From Maribacter_C sp047345145 (GTDB lineage Bacteria; Bacteroidota; Bacteroidia; Flavobacteriales; Flavobacteriaceae), in the NCBI RefSeq assembly GCF_047345145.1, contig NZ_JBLFER010000001.1:558001-622000 (forward strand): DNA of 64,000 nt, read 5' to 3'. Position 1 is the stretch's first letter; every line of letters begins with the position of its first letter. The notes beneath the pieces were generated by a model. That model was not told the origin of the DNA, did no database searches, and saw nothing but the letters and a program-made list of their open reading frames with translations. The translations under genes and the position numbers were made by a program. Shown here in pieces: positions 8,806 through 16,302 of this stretch.

Positions 8806-8884
8806 TAACAAGTTACTATATTTCTTTAAAAATTGACGGGCCTAATGTTGCGGCCACTAGTTGCAAACTAGTGGTAGCGAGGAA
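8806..8884 (-). repeat. Hairpin-repeat family, complete copy
   Basis: It runs from GTAACAAGTTAC through TTTCTTTAAAAATTGACGGG to a perfect hairpin at 8854-8874, with arms CCACTAGTT / AACTAGTGG and loop GCA, then TAGCGAGG. The hairpin is 55 bases downstream of the stop of the Big2 gene. It is the best full-length copy in the window. Confidence 0.85.
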
Positions 8885-8929
8885 ACTTAGGTCTATTACA
8901 TTTGTTCGCTAGTTTTTCTATTTTGAGCA

Positions 8930-10831
8930 TTACTTCAAAATAATATCTCTTGCTACTGATGTGTTTGCTCCATTTGTAAGATTCATTTCTACACCATCTT
9001 TCCAAACTTTGGCTTGTGTTCCACCATTAGAAATAAACCCGGCTACGTAGACCGTTCCATCTTCTACATGAATAGCATTAGCACCAGAACTAACGAATTG
9101 GCCTGTTAATTCAGTTGGCACACCATTCTTCCATATCGTAGCTTGATTGCTTCCATTTTCACCGGCAACATATACGTCTCCATTAACTACATCAATATCA
9201 TATGCGTCTGCAGTAGAAGTTCCATCAGTTAGAGCGGTGGGTATATTGTTCTTCCAAACTGTTGCAACAAATCCGTCATTTCCAACCACATAAACATCTC
9301 CATTTGAAACATCAAGTCCAAATGCTTCGGCATTGAATGATCCGTCGGTTAAATTCGTGGCTACTCCATTCGTCCAAACTTTTGCGATGGACTTGCTACC
9401 TTCATACTCAAATCCCACTACATAAACGTTTCCGTTCACAACTTTTATTGACCGGGCTTGTGCTGTATTTGAAGGGTTGCTTAGTGTTGTAGAGACACCG
9501 TTAATCCAAACTTTGGCTACTGATATGCTATTTGAACTGAACTCAAAGCCTGATACGTAAGTATCTCCATTCACTACTTGAATATCAGTTGCATAAGCAG
9601 ATTTAGTTCCATCACTAAGATTAGTTGGTGTACCGTTTTTCCAAATTCTTGCTACGAGTTTGCTTCCATTGAACTGATTGCCGGCTATATAAATATCTGT
9701 ACCATCAATATCAATTGCCCAAGCTTGCGCTATTGAACCGCCAGTCAATTCGTTTGAAACGCCGTTCTTCCAAATTTTAGCTACAGAACCTTCTTCACCG
9801 ACTACATAAATATCTGGATCTGAATCCGAATCTGTAACTGTAATGAGACTTGAAGCAGTTGCATCGCCTACTTGAGCGATAATTTGAGCTTCACCAACTG
9901 TAAGTGCTGTTATCAAACCTTGTTCATTTACCTGTGCTACTTCAGGATTATCACTTGACCAGTTTACTTCTAGTTCCCCAACCTCAGAAATTACCGATAG
10001 GTTTTCCATTTCTCCTATTGCCAAATTGATTTCGGTCTTGTCAAGTTCTATCTGGTTCGGATAGACTATGACTTCAATCGAAACTGATGCTTCCCCAACT
10101 CTTGCTGTTACTGTTGCAATCCCCGCTGATAATGCCTGAACAATACCGTTCTCGACGGTAACGATATCGGTATTATCACTCGACCAGTTTACTGCTAGTT
10201 CTCCGACTTCAGGAATTATTGATAAGGTTTCCGTTTCTCCTATTACCAAATTTATTTCGGTTTTATCAAATTCAATTTGATTAGGATAGACTATAACTTC
10301 AGTGGAAACTGACGCTTCCCCAACTTGTGCAGTTACTATACAACTTCCTACTCCTACTGCTTGAACATCTCCATCTATTACTGTTGCAACATCTGTATTA
10401 TCACTCGACCAAGTAACTTCAAGTGTACCGATTTCTGAGGTAAGTGAAAGTGATTCAGACGCTCCTAACTGAAGTTCCAGAGTTGAAATGTTAATTTCTA
10501 GTAGTGTTAGAAACACCTCTGTATTACAAATTGCCATTACATCTCCCGCCTTTGCAGTTATGGTACAATTTCCTGGTTTGATAGCCTGAATAACACCGTC
10601 TTTAACTTGGGCAACTTCGACATTGCTACTTTGCCAAGAAACACTCAGCCCTTGGGTATCTGATGTAACCGCTATAGATTCTGTTTGACCAACTCCAATA
10701 GAAATTTCCGTTTTATTTAAGGTAATATTTGATAGAACAGTGGCTTCCTCCATAGGATCATCACTACAAGAAAATAGTGTTGTAAATGCTAAGATGATTA
10801 TTAACGAATTGAAAATGCTTGAATGCTTCAT
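8930..10831 (-). CDS. Surface lipoprotein with four Big2-type Ig-like domains and a repeat propeller
   Basis: 633 residues. A lipoprotein signal ends at LAFTTLFSC, followed by SDDPMEE, an acidic stretch like the Bacteroidota surface-export signal. Residues about 35-335 hold four BIG_2-like domains (for example VGQTESIAVTSDTQGLSVSW). Domains 3 and 4 are near copies (VYPNQIEFDKTEINL, VYPNQIELDKTEINL). Residues about 340-633 hold about seven repeats with cores like AKVWKNGV...LTDGS...VVNGDVYVAG, a probable beta-propeller of the kind seen in flavobacterial proteins. Likely a cell-surface binding protein; the ligand is unknown. It stands alone, with repeats on its 3' side. Confidence 0.75.
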   Translation of the reverse strand: MKHSSIFNSLIIILAFTTLFSCSDDPMEEATVLSNITLNKTEISIGVGQTESIAVTSDTQGLSVSWQSSNVEVAQVKDGVIQAIKPGNCTITAKAGDVMAICNTEVFLTLLEINISTLELQLGASESLSLTSEIGTLEVTWSSDNTDVATVIDGDVQAVGVGSCIVTAQVGEASVSTEVIVYPNQIEFDKTEINLVIGETETLSIIPEVGELAVNWSSDNTDIVTVENGIVQALSAGIATVTARVGEASVSIEVIVYPNQIELDKTEINLAIGEMENLSVISEVGELEVNWSSDNPEVAQVNEQGLITALTVGEAQIIAQVGDATASSLITVTDSDSDPDIYVVGEEGSVAKIWKNGVSNELTGGSIAQAWAIDIDGTDIYIAGNQFNGSKLVARIWKNGTPTNLSDGTKSAYATDIQVVNGDTYVSGFEFSSNSISVAKVWINGVSTTLSNPSNTAQARSIKVVNGNVYVVGFEYEGSKSIAKVWTNGVATNLTDGSFNAEAFGLDVSNGDVYVVGNDGFVATVWKNNIPTALTDGTSTADAYDIDVVNGDVYVAGENGSNQATIWKNGVPTELTGQFVSSGANAIHVEDGTVYVAGFISNGGTQAKVWKDGVEMNLTNGANTSVARDIILK

Positions 10832-11368
10832 AATTATTAATATGAAAATTTTGGTATTAGTTCTTGAATTAATTGGTTAAGTCTTTTGTAGTTGAAAAGT
10901 AGTGGATTCTTAAAATGGAACTTTCAACTTAGGTACTAACCTTAACTAATATTTTTTAGATATATTGTTGATATTAATTTATAGTCTTTGAAGAGAAAAA
11001 AGCAACCTTGGTACTTCATTATCAGTAATTTAATCAAACGCTCTTTTAATTCTATCTGTTCAGATTCATTTTTAGTCGCTAAGCCTAGGTATGCCGAAGT
11101 ACTTAAACGTCTAATTATGCAGTGTCATTTTCAATTTCTTAACCAGCTTTATTAACCGTATATTGTTTACCGGTCTCGGCCAATAGGCACTTTTGGATTT
11201 ACCACTATTAGCGCAAGATGCTCGCGCTTGAGGAGGAAATGGATAGACCTGATATTATTGATAAGGTGGAGTAAGAAGAAATCGATATCAAGTATTGAAG
11301 TCTTGGGGTATTGTTGTTTCCACTAGTTGCAAACTAGCGGTAGCGGGGGGAGACGAGTGCCAACGGGC
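10832..11368. other. Long gene-poor spacer (537 bases)
   Basis: No credible coding frame was found. The left part is presumably the upstream region of the Big2 lipoprotein gene. The right end carries a hairpin-repeat copy (11306-11350). A 20-codon frame from 11218 to 11274 preceded by a stop has nothing to support it. The middle shows no clear structure and may contain decayed sequence. Confidence 0.6.
11306..11350 (-). repeat. Hairpin-repeat family, hairpin half
   Basis: TATTGTTGTTTCCACTAGTT with the hairpin at 11320-11340 (arms CCACTAGTT / AACTAGCGG, loop GCA) and TAGCGGGGGG. The changed base in one arm gives a G:U wobble when read on the minus strand but an A:C mismatch on the plus strand. 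The hairpin ends 28 bases from the stop codon of the gene at 11369. The distal half of the repeat is not recognisable. Confidence 0.75.
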
Positions 11369-11863
11369 TTACTTTTTTCTAGTATACCTAAACTCACTTC
11401 TTTTTATCCAATCAGCCAGTTCTGCAAATTGAACTTCTTTTAGAATTACAAACACATTTTTCTCAATACTATAGGTGTATCGTATACGTGCCTTTTTACC
11501 ATCATCTTTAGCATCATGTTCCGTTTGAATTTGAATGCCACCGTTTTCAAGCCCTTCTCTTGATGTCACGGCATGCTTATTTAACAGCAACCCGTTTTTC
11601 CCAATTTTAATTTTATCTGAATTATTCGCTTTTGGTTCGTTAGGGTAGCTATTGTTTAATACAAGGGTGTTTGAGTTATTACCTTCTTCAACTAGAAGAT
11701 TAGCTGGCATTGTAAAAGGTGTATTGCTTTGATAATCGAGATAGGTAATACTACCTTCCCAATTTCCGACAGCTAATTTCAAATCTTCTGAAGTGATTTT
11801 TGTTTGACAATAACTATTCAAAGAAAATATCAGAATAATTGCGGTTAGAATAAATTTTATCAT
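11369..11863 (-). CDS. Hypothetical exported protein
   Basis: The ATG at 11863 is chosen because it starts a signal peptide MIKFILTAIILIFSLNSYCQ; ATG 11869 is equally possible, while the open frame to 11941 adds a non-signal extension. The mature domain of about 144 residues begins LKLAVGNWEGSITYLDYQ, which resembles the start of lipocalin-like small barrels ('GxWxGxxxxLDY') seen in Bacteroidota. No catalytic motif. Single-gene module with a hairpin repeat on its 3' side. Confidence 0.55.
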   Translation of the reverse strand: MIKFILTAIILIFSLNSYCQTKITSEDLKLAVGNWEGSITYLDYQSNTPFTMPANLLVEEGNNSNTLVLNNSYPNEPKANNSDKIKIGKNGLLLNKHAVTSREGLENGGIQIQTEHDAKDDGKKARIRYTYSIEKNVFVILKEVQFAELADWIKRSEFRYTRKK

Positions 11864-12004
11864 ATTCATAGTGCTATAATTTATGTAAAGACTATCAGCA
11901 TTACCCAGTGTTACAGTTTTTACTGTTCGCTTACAAAACATTTTCTGTTTTTGTTGAATTCTTTCGATAGCTGGGGTTCTATAGTATAAGGTACTGTTAG
12001 TCTT

Positions 12005-12874
12005 CTATTCTAGGCTACTAAACTCAACAAAATCATATTGCGGTGAGGCTTCAAAGAACTGACGTAGTATAGCAGCGTGTCCGTTACCAAAAATTACCAA
12101 GATACGATCATCAGGTCCTTCGGTGATATTTATAATATTCGCAAATATTCTTGCATTACGATTATACCACCACATTGAAAAGTAATCAGCCCCTTGTACG
12201 CCTCCGGTGGCAAAGGAACCCGTTAGATATAGACCAAAATTGGTGTTATGACCTTCACGGGAGTTCATGTTTTTAAATACATCAAGTAAATGGGTGTTTT
12301 TGATTTGCTGCTCACGGTAATTGAAATATTCTTTGGCAATGGTCATATACGGATCATCGATTTCCCAATCAATTTTATAAGTGAGTGAATCTAGTAGTGT
12401 TGAATCACGCATATACAAGTCGCTTCGTAAGTTCTCTGCATCAACGGTGTATAAGGTATCAAGATTGGTATCTGTGGCTATACGCATGGCTAGTTGGTAG
12501 CGCTCACCTCTTTCGTCGTGATATTCGCCCTTTTTATATGCTTTAAATTTATCATTCCAACCATAACCCGGATGCGCTTCAATAGCAATCTTGGTGGGCT
12601 TGAATTTTTTGATGTATTCTACAAGGTCGGTGACTTCAGACTTTTTAGGTTCTTTAAGTACGTCAATCTTATCGCTTTCTTTGGACTTAAAATCATCAAG
12701 ACCCGGATAATCAAAATGGAAGGTACCTACTACAAGTACCTGTGCACGTTCTTTCGAATAAAAATCTGAGGCTGATTTTAGTACACTTTTGGTTTCGGCT
12801 ACCGTTGAAGTGGTTTCTGTTTCGTGGCACGAAATCAATAGTAGGGCTGATAAAAGAAGCAAGGAGTTTTTCAT
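12005..12874 (-). CDS. DUF5694-like lipoprotein (TraB/ChaN-like)
   Basis: 289 residues with a lipoprotein signal ending LLSALLLISC. The body begins with RAQVLVVGTFHFDYPGLDDF, then VEYIKKFKPTKIAIEAHPG and a C-terminal ILVIFGNGHAAILRQFFE. The pattern 'xxGTxHF ... IxxE ... GxGHxxxL' is shared with the TraB/PrgY/ChaN group of putative metal-binding proteins and with DUF5694. Activity is not known. It lies alone, flanked by unrelated accessory genes. Its 3' spacer (11864-12004) lacks the hairpin repeat, and an inverted copy lies on its 5' side. Confidence 0.7.
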   Translation of the reverse strand: MKNSLLLLSALLLISCHETETTSTVAETKSVLKSASDFYSKERAQVLVVGTFHFDYPGLDDFKSKESDKIDVLKEPKKSEVTDLVEYIKKFKPTKIAIEAHPGYGWNDKFKAYKKGEYHDERGERYQLAMRIATDTNLDTLYTVDAENLRSDLYMRDSTLLDSLTYKIDWEIDDPYMTIAKEYFNYREQQIKNTHLLDVFKNMNSREGHNTNFGLYLTGSFATGGVQGADYFSMWWYNRNARIFANIINITEGPDDRILVIFGNGHAAILRQFFEASPQYDFVEFSSLE

Positions 12875-12962
12875 AATTAAGCAGTATTGGTTTAATGAAA
12901 GAGTCCCTTTTTCTAAAAGTGTTACAGTTGATGGGCTATTTCAAAGGTGATGCTTTCGTAAT

Positions 12963-12997
12963 TTCGCTACCGCTAATTTGCAACTGGTGGCCAGCAT
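12963..12997 (+). repeat. Hairpin-repeat family, inverted copy
   Basis: CGCTACCGCTAATTTGCAAC followed by TGGTGGCCAGCA is the same repeat in the opposite orientation to all other copies. It folds better on the plus strand (one T:G wobble and one mismatch beyond the G:T pair) than on the minus strand, which fits the strand bias of the family. It forms an inverted pair with the copy at 13061-13104. Confidence 0.7.
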
Positions 12998-13060
12998 GAG
13001 TGAGAACTTATTCGATTTCCAATTAAAAAACTTTGCTTACGGTTGTGTTAGTAGTTGTGC

Positions 13061-13104
13061 GCTTACTCTTACCGCCACTAGTTGCAAACTAGCGGTAGCG
13101 GGGT
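13061..13104 (-). repeat. Hairpin-repeat family, hairpin half
   Basis: GCTTACTCTTACCG followed by the hairpin at 13075-13095 (arms CCACTAGTT / AACTAGCGG, loop GCA) and TAGCGGGG. It ends right at the stop codon region of the gene at 13105, with the hairpin 9 bases away. Confidence 0.8.
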
Positions 13105-13995
13105 TTACTTTGTTATCATTATTTCGATAGGATACTTTTTATAACCAAAAATGCTTATTTGTTTATCTAAGTCATCATATCTTTCCTCAAATCTTTCGAA
13201 ATTTACCGAGTAACCAAATGAGCCTGTTTTTTTAAGTCCGTCAATGATGTTTACCGAACCTATTCTTTCAAAAGAGTCTTTAAATTTTAGCAAATCTTTG
13301 TGCTCAACAGCATCAATTACAAATCCAAAAAAGAACTTAGGATTTCCGCCAACATAATCCCAAATAATTTCAATTCCTGGTTGTTCTTTTCTAGTTGTTT
13401 CTTTGTCATAACCAGAGCCAACAGTTCTTCCTAAAATCATTTCTTTGGTTATTGATTTTTCTGTTGGTTTTTCGAAACTTTTATACATAGTCGGTACAAA
13501 CCAATAATTACAATTACCTCTATATTGGTCTATTTTCATACAGATTAAACTTCTGTAGCTATTGTCTTTAAGCTTAAATGACAAAATATCATTTTCGTTA
13601 AATATGAAGTTTGAAATTTTACGATACTTTTTTGGCTTTCTTATTTTAGTGTTTTCTTTTTTGATTTTATTTAGAAATCGTGTTAAAACACTTTTTCTTG
13701 ATTTACCTTCTTTCTCAGATAACTTTGTCCATTCGTCTACACAAGCATTTTTTGATATAATATGCTCAATATATTCAATTCTTTTGGAGGTCATTAGTCC
13801 GATTTCCCAATAGGCAAGTCCGCAACTTGTAACATAAATTTCATTATCGAAAGCATCAAAATAATCAGGTTGTTCTAGCGGGTATTCATTAAGTATCATT
13901 TCTGATGCGGCTTCACTATCATACAAGTCCATAATTCCCCAATAGGTATCGTTAGCTGTATCTCCGTCGATTATCTTAGTTCCATCTGTTGCCAT
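13105..13995 (-). CDS. Hypothetical protein, unknown function
   Basis: 296 residues, no signal peptide or membrane segment, so probably cytoplasmic. I do not recognise a family. The N-terminal third is acidic (IIDGDTANDTYWGIMDLYD, ILNEYPLEQPDYFDAF) and has YVTSCGLAYWEIGLMTSKRI. A very basic patch, about residues 105-125 (TRFLNKIKKENTKIRKPKKY), separates it from a C-terminal half of alternating strands and helices (CNYWFVPTMYKSFEKPTEKS, YDDLDKQISIFGYKKYPIEI). The layout could suit an immunity-type or nucleic-acid-associated protein, but nothing proves this. Single-gene module between two repeats. Confidence 0.6.
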   Translation of the reverse strand: MATDGTKIIDGDTANDTYWGIMDLYDSEAASEMILNEYPLEQPDYFDAFDNEIYVTSCGLAYWEIGLMTSKRIEYIEHIISKNACVDEWTKLSEKEGKSRKSVLTRFLNKIKKENTKIRKPKKYRKISNFIFNENDILSFKLKDNSYRSLICMKIDQYRGNCNYWFVPTMYKSFEKPTEKSITKEMILGRTVGSGYDKETTRKEQPGIEIIWDYVGGNPKFFFGFVIDAVEHKDLLKFKDSFERIGSVNIIDGLKKTGSFGYSVNFERFEERYDDLDKQISIFGYKKYPIEIMITK

Positions 13996-14032
13996 TCCCT
14001 TTTTTTAATTGTCTATAACAACTATTATATAA

Positions 14033-14111
14033 TAACAAGTTACCATATTTCTTTAATAAAGCAGATGGCTTACTGTGGACGTCACTAGTTGTAAACTAGC
14101 GGTAGCGGGGG
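14033..14111 (-). repeat. Hairpin-repeat family, complete copy
   Basis: It starts TAACAAGTTACCATATTTCT, continues GGCTTACTG, and has the hairpin at 14082-14102 (TCACTAGTT / AACTAGCGG, loop GTA), then TAGCGGGGGA. The hairpin is about 15 bases from the stop codon of the gene at 14117. The distal end is 38 bases from the start codon of the gene ending at 13995. Confidence 0.85.
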
Positions 14112-14116
14112 ATACT

Positions 14117-14800
14117 TTATTCAATCTGTTTATTTTTTACAAAATTAATATGCCAAATAAGTCTTTGAAAAGAGCCATTGTCTAAAGCTCTTTGGCCTGT
14201 CAACATACTCGTAAAAAAGAAAGCATTATTCTTATACACATATGTTCCAAAATCTTCATTCCAAATAAAGTCGTAGCCAATCCAATGAGTACTTTTAATC
14301 TTTGGTTTTTCAGTATGATAATTCCCTAATAAATCTCGTGCTAAAGTATTATTTACAACAAATATCCTTGGGTTTTTTTCATCGATTATTCTATCAAGCA
14401 CGATTTTTGTTATCATACATTGCTTATAAAGAAAGTCTTTTCCACGTTCTGTTTTTAATAAACCTGCCACTTTTTTCTGATTCGTTTCTCTATTATAAAG
14501 CAAATCTAAATGGCCCCAATTTAGTTCAGTTTGTTCCGAGACATCAAAGAATTTTTTGAAATAACGATAATTTGTATTCTTATCATAAGACAGTTTATAG
14601 AATTCGCAATCCGTAATGTTGTCTTTAACTAGTCTTTCTTTTACTGTATCAGTCAATGAAGGGTTAATTCCAATAAATACTAATCCATCGTCTGGAATTT
14701 CAGCAATAGAATTTGGCGCAAATTGACAATACTCTTCTTCACTAAATTCTTTCCAAAGCGCATTTACTTTGTCTTGAATTAAAATTTCAACGTCAATCAC
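14117..14800 (-). CDS. Hypothetical protein with uracil-DNA-glycosylase-like features
   Basis: 227 residues, cytoplasmic. The central stretch GLVFIGINPSLTDTVKERL resembles motif 1 of the UDG superfamily (hydrophobic strand, then GxNP). A second strand KNPRIFVVNNTLARDLLG and a C-terminal FFFTSMLTGQRALDNGSFQR occupy the places where that superfamily has its second strand and substrate loop. The diagnostic motif-2 His-containing loop (HPS-type) is not seen, so this is only a fold suggestion. It forms a single-gene module between two hairpin-repeat copies. It could be a DNA-repair or defence-related enzyme; that is inference. Confidence 0.45.
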   Translation of the reverse strand: MIDVEILIQDKVNALWKEFSEEEYCQFAPNSIAEIPDDGLVFIGINPSLTDTVKERLVKDNITDCEFYKLSYDKNTNYRYFKKFFDVSEQTELNWGHLDLLYNRETNQKKVAGLLKTERGKDFLYKQCMITKIVLDRIIDEKNPRIFVVNNTLARDLLGNYHTEKPKIKSTHWIGYDFIWNEDFGTYVYKNNAFFFTSMLTGQRALDNGSFQRLIWHINFVKNKQIE

Positions 14801-14826
14801 AATATTTCTTGTTTGTATCTTGTTGC

Positions 14827-14869
14827 CTTACTGTTGTGGCCACTAGTTACAAACTAGTGGTAGCGGGGG
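14827..14869 (-). repeat. Hairpin-repeat family, hairpin half with perfect arms
   Basis: CCTTACTGTTGTGG followed by the hairpin at 14840-14860 (arms CCACTAGTT / AACTAGTGG, loop ACA) and TAGCGGGGG. It abuts the stop codon of the gene at 14870. AATATTTCTTG upstream (14801-14811) may be what is left of the distal half. Confidence 0.85.
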
Positions 14870-15709
14870 CTATTTCGCATTAATGTTTTTAGAAACTGCT
14901 TTTCTAACTTTTTGTTCAACACTTAAATATGCTTCTACTATTGAATCTTTTTGTTCAAGTTTAAGAGAATCAGTATTTTGATTAGATTGAATTAAATGGA
15001 AATATCTAGAAAAATCAACTAAAATTTTTTTATGGTCAGAACTATCAATATATGGTGCTAATTCAGAAAGAGCTCTTTGCGTTTGAATCATTTCTTTGGT
15101 GATAGGAATATGCCTATTAGCATCAAATTTTTCCATAGTTTTGAAAAATGAAGAAACAAACTTCTTATACTCTGGAATAATTATTTCTCTGTTCAATTTT
15201 AGTTTTTCAATTTTCATTGATTCTAGTTGTAACGAAGAGCTATTTTGAATAGAATATCCAGCAATTAGAAGAGATATTAATGGTAAAACAATTGTCCCGA
15301 TTCTTTGCCAGGTTTTATTTTTATTTCTTTCCTTTTTATTGAAATATTCGTTTATGTAATTTATTCCCCATTCTATTAAATTATAACTTACGGGTTGAGC
15401 GTCGATAGAATTTCTAAATCTATTACGAAATAAATCTGAAGTTTTAAGATTTTTAATATCTTCTTCTTGCGAGGAAGATTTTGCTATCCATTTTGGTCTA
15501 TTTAAACCTTGACTCATTGAGCTTTTCCAATGGTCTAATTGTTTGGTTGGGATTTCTTCTTGGAATAGTTCAGGAAATTGTCTTACTATGTTTTTTACTT
15601 CTTCTTCGCTAATACCATTTATTCTTTCCCCTATGCCCTGATAGGTTATTTGAGGAATACTGTCGTTACAACTTAAAATCCATATCGCTGTCACGTTTTT
15701 AATTTCCAT
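14870..15709 (-). CDS. Hypothetical membrane protein with an N-terminal helical (possibly HTH) domain
   Basis: The ATG at 15709 is one choice (MEIKNVTAIWILS); an in-frame start at 15733 adds 8 residues and cannot be excluded. Residues about 1-60 contain ITYQGIGERINGISEEEVKN, which looks like a small winged-helix or sensor-like domain. Then comes a linker, one transmembrane segment (about residues 137-152, IGTIVLPLISLLIAGY) and a C-terminal helical domain of about 125 residues. No enzyme motif. The role is unknown; a cytoplasmic sensor joined to a membrane part is one reading. Single-gene module with a hairpin repeat on both sides. Confidence 0.55.
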   Translation of the reverse strand: MEIKNVTAIWILSCNDSIPQITYQGIGERINGISEEEVKNIVRQFPELFQEEIPTKQLDHWKSSMSQGLNRPKWIAKSSSQEEDIKNLKTSDLFRNRFRNSIDAQPVSYNLIEWGINYINEYFNKKERNKNKTWQRIGTIVLPLISLLIAGYSIQNSSSLQLESMKIEKLKLNREIIIPEYKKFVSSFFKTMEKFDANRHIPITKEMIQTQRALSELAPYIDSSDHKKILVDFSRYFHLIQSNQNTDSLKLEQKDSIVEAYLSVEQKVRKAVSKNINAK

Positions 15710-15789
15710 TTTACTTGAAGTATTCGTTTTCAATAAGGTTCAACAATTGTGTATAAGTACTTTTAATTTATTTCTCAAATACTAAGCTT

Positions 15790-15836
15790 CTTTGTTGTTT
15801 CGGCCACTAGTTGCGAACTAACGGTAAATTGGAGAG
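15790..15836 (-). repeat. Hairpin-repeat family, diverged copy
   Basis: TTTGTTGTTTCGG followed by the hairpin at 15804-15824 (CCACTAGTT / AACTAACGG, loop GCG) and TAAATTGGAGAGG. Read on the minus strand both changed arm positions form G:U wobbles; on the plus strand they are mismatches. It is 28 bases from the stop codon at 15853. Confidence 0.7.
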
Positions 15837-15852
15837 GGAGTACTTAGGTTTT

Positions 15853-16302
15853 CTAATCATTTTTTTTACTTAATTCAATCACTATATTAAATATAGCTAC
15901 TCCAGTATCCCTCAATATATCTACAGCATAGACCAATATCGTTGCTAATAATATGTTTATTAAGGTGTCAAAGTACTCAACTTTGGTTTCTAAAACCTTA
16001 CTATCCTCAATGATTAATAGGATTACAGCCATTATTATTAGAGCTATCTGCTCAACTAAAGAGAATTTAATCTCTTTAATTACATCCGCAAAATCTGCTC
16101 CAGTTCTTTCTGATATTTCTTCAAGCTTTCCGGAAATAACGGTACTAGTAGCTGTGTTTATAGCCATTAGAGTTAATAATAATCCTACTAGATTTTCTTT
16201 CAAGAATAAAGACAAGAAACTACTCTCAAGAAAGTATTCAAAAACTATCAGAATAAATGCAATTCCAAAACTAGCGAATATGGTTTTAAATCTGTTAGCC
16301 AT
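15853..16302 (-). CDS. Small polytopic membrane protein
   Basis: 149 residues with four hydrophobic segments, at about 8-22 (IFASFGIAFILIVFEYF), 35-50, 87-103 and 115-132, and a hydrophilic loop containing KLEEISERTGADFADVIKEI. No known family. The gene overlaps the end of the next gene upstream (16295-17161) by 8 bases, so they are almost surely co-expressed. A small multi-pass membrane protein coupled to a larger cytoplasmic one is a layout seen in some defence and toxin-antitoxin systems, but no family match supports such a role here. Confidence 0.65.
   Translation of the reverse strand: MANRFKTIFASFGIAFILIVFEYFLESSFLSLFLKENLVGLLLTLMAINTATSTVISGKLEEISERTGADFADVIKEIKFSLVEQIALIIMAVILLIIEDSKVLETKVEYFDTLINILLATILVYAVDILRDTGVAIFNIVIELSKKND

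Noticed and set aside
11218..11277. Short frame MLALEEEMDRPDIIDKVE in the long spacer
   Set aside because: Only about 19 codons, preceded by an in-frame stop, no start context and no family resemblance that could be supported.
8221..15836. The repeats as true integron attC sites
   Set aside because: No RYYYAAC / GTTRRRY ends at the expected positions and no integrase gene in the window. Kept only as a layout analogy.
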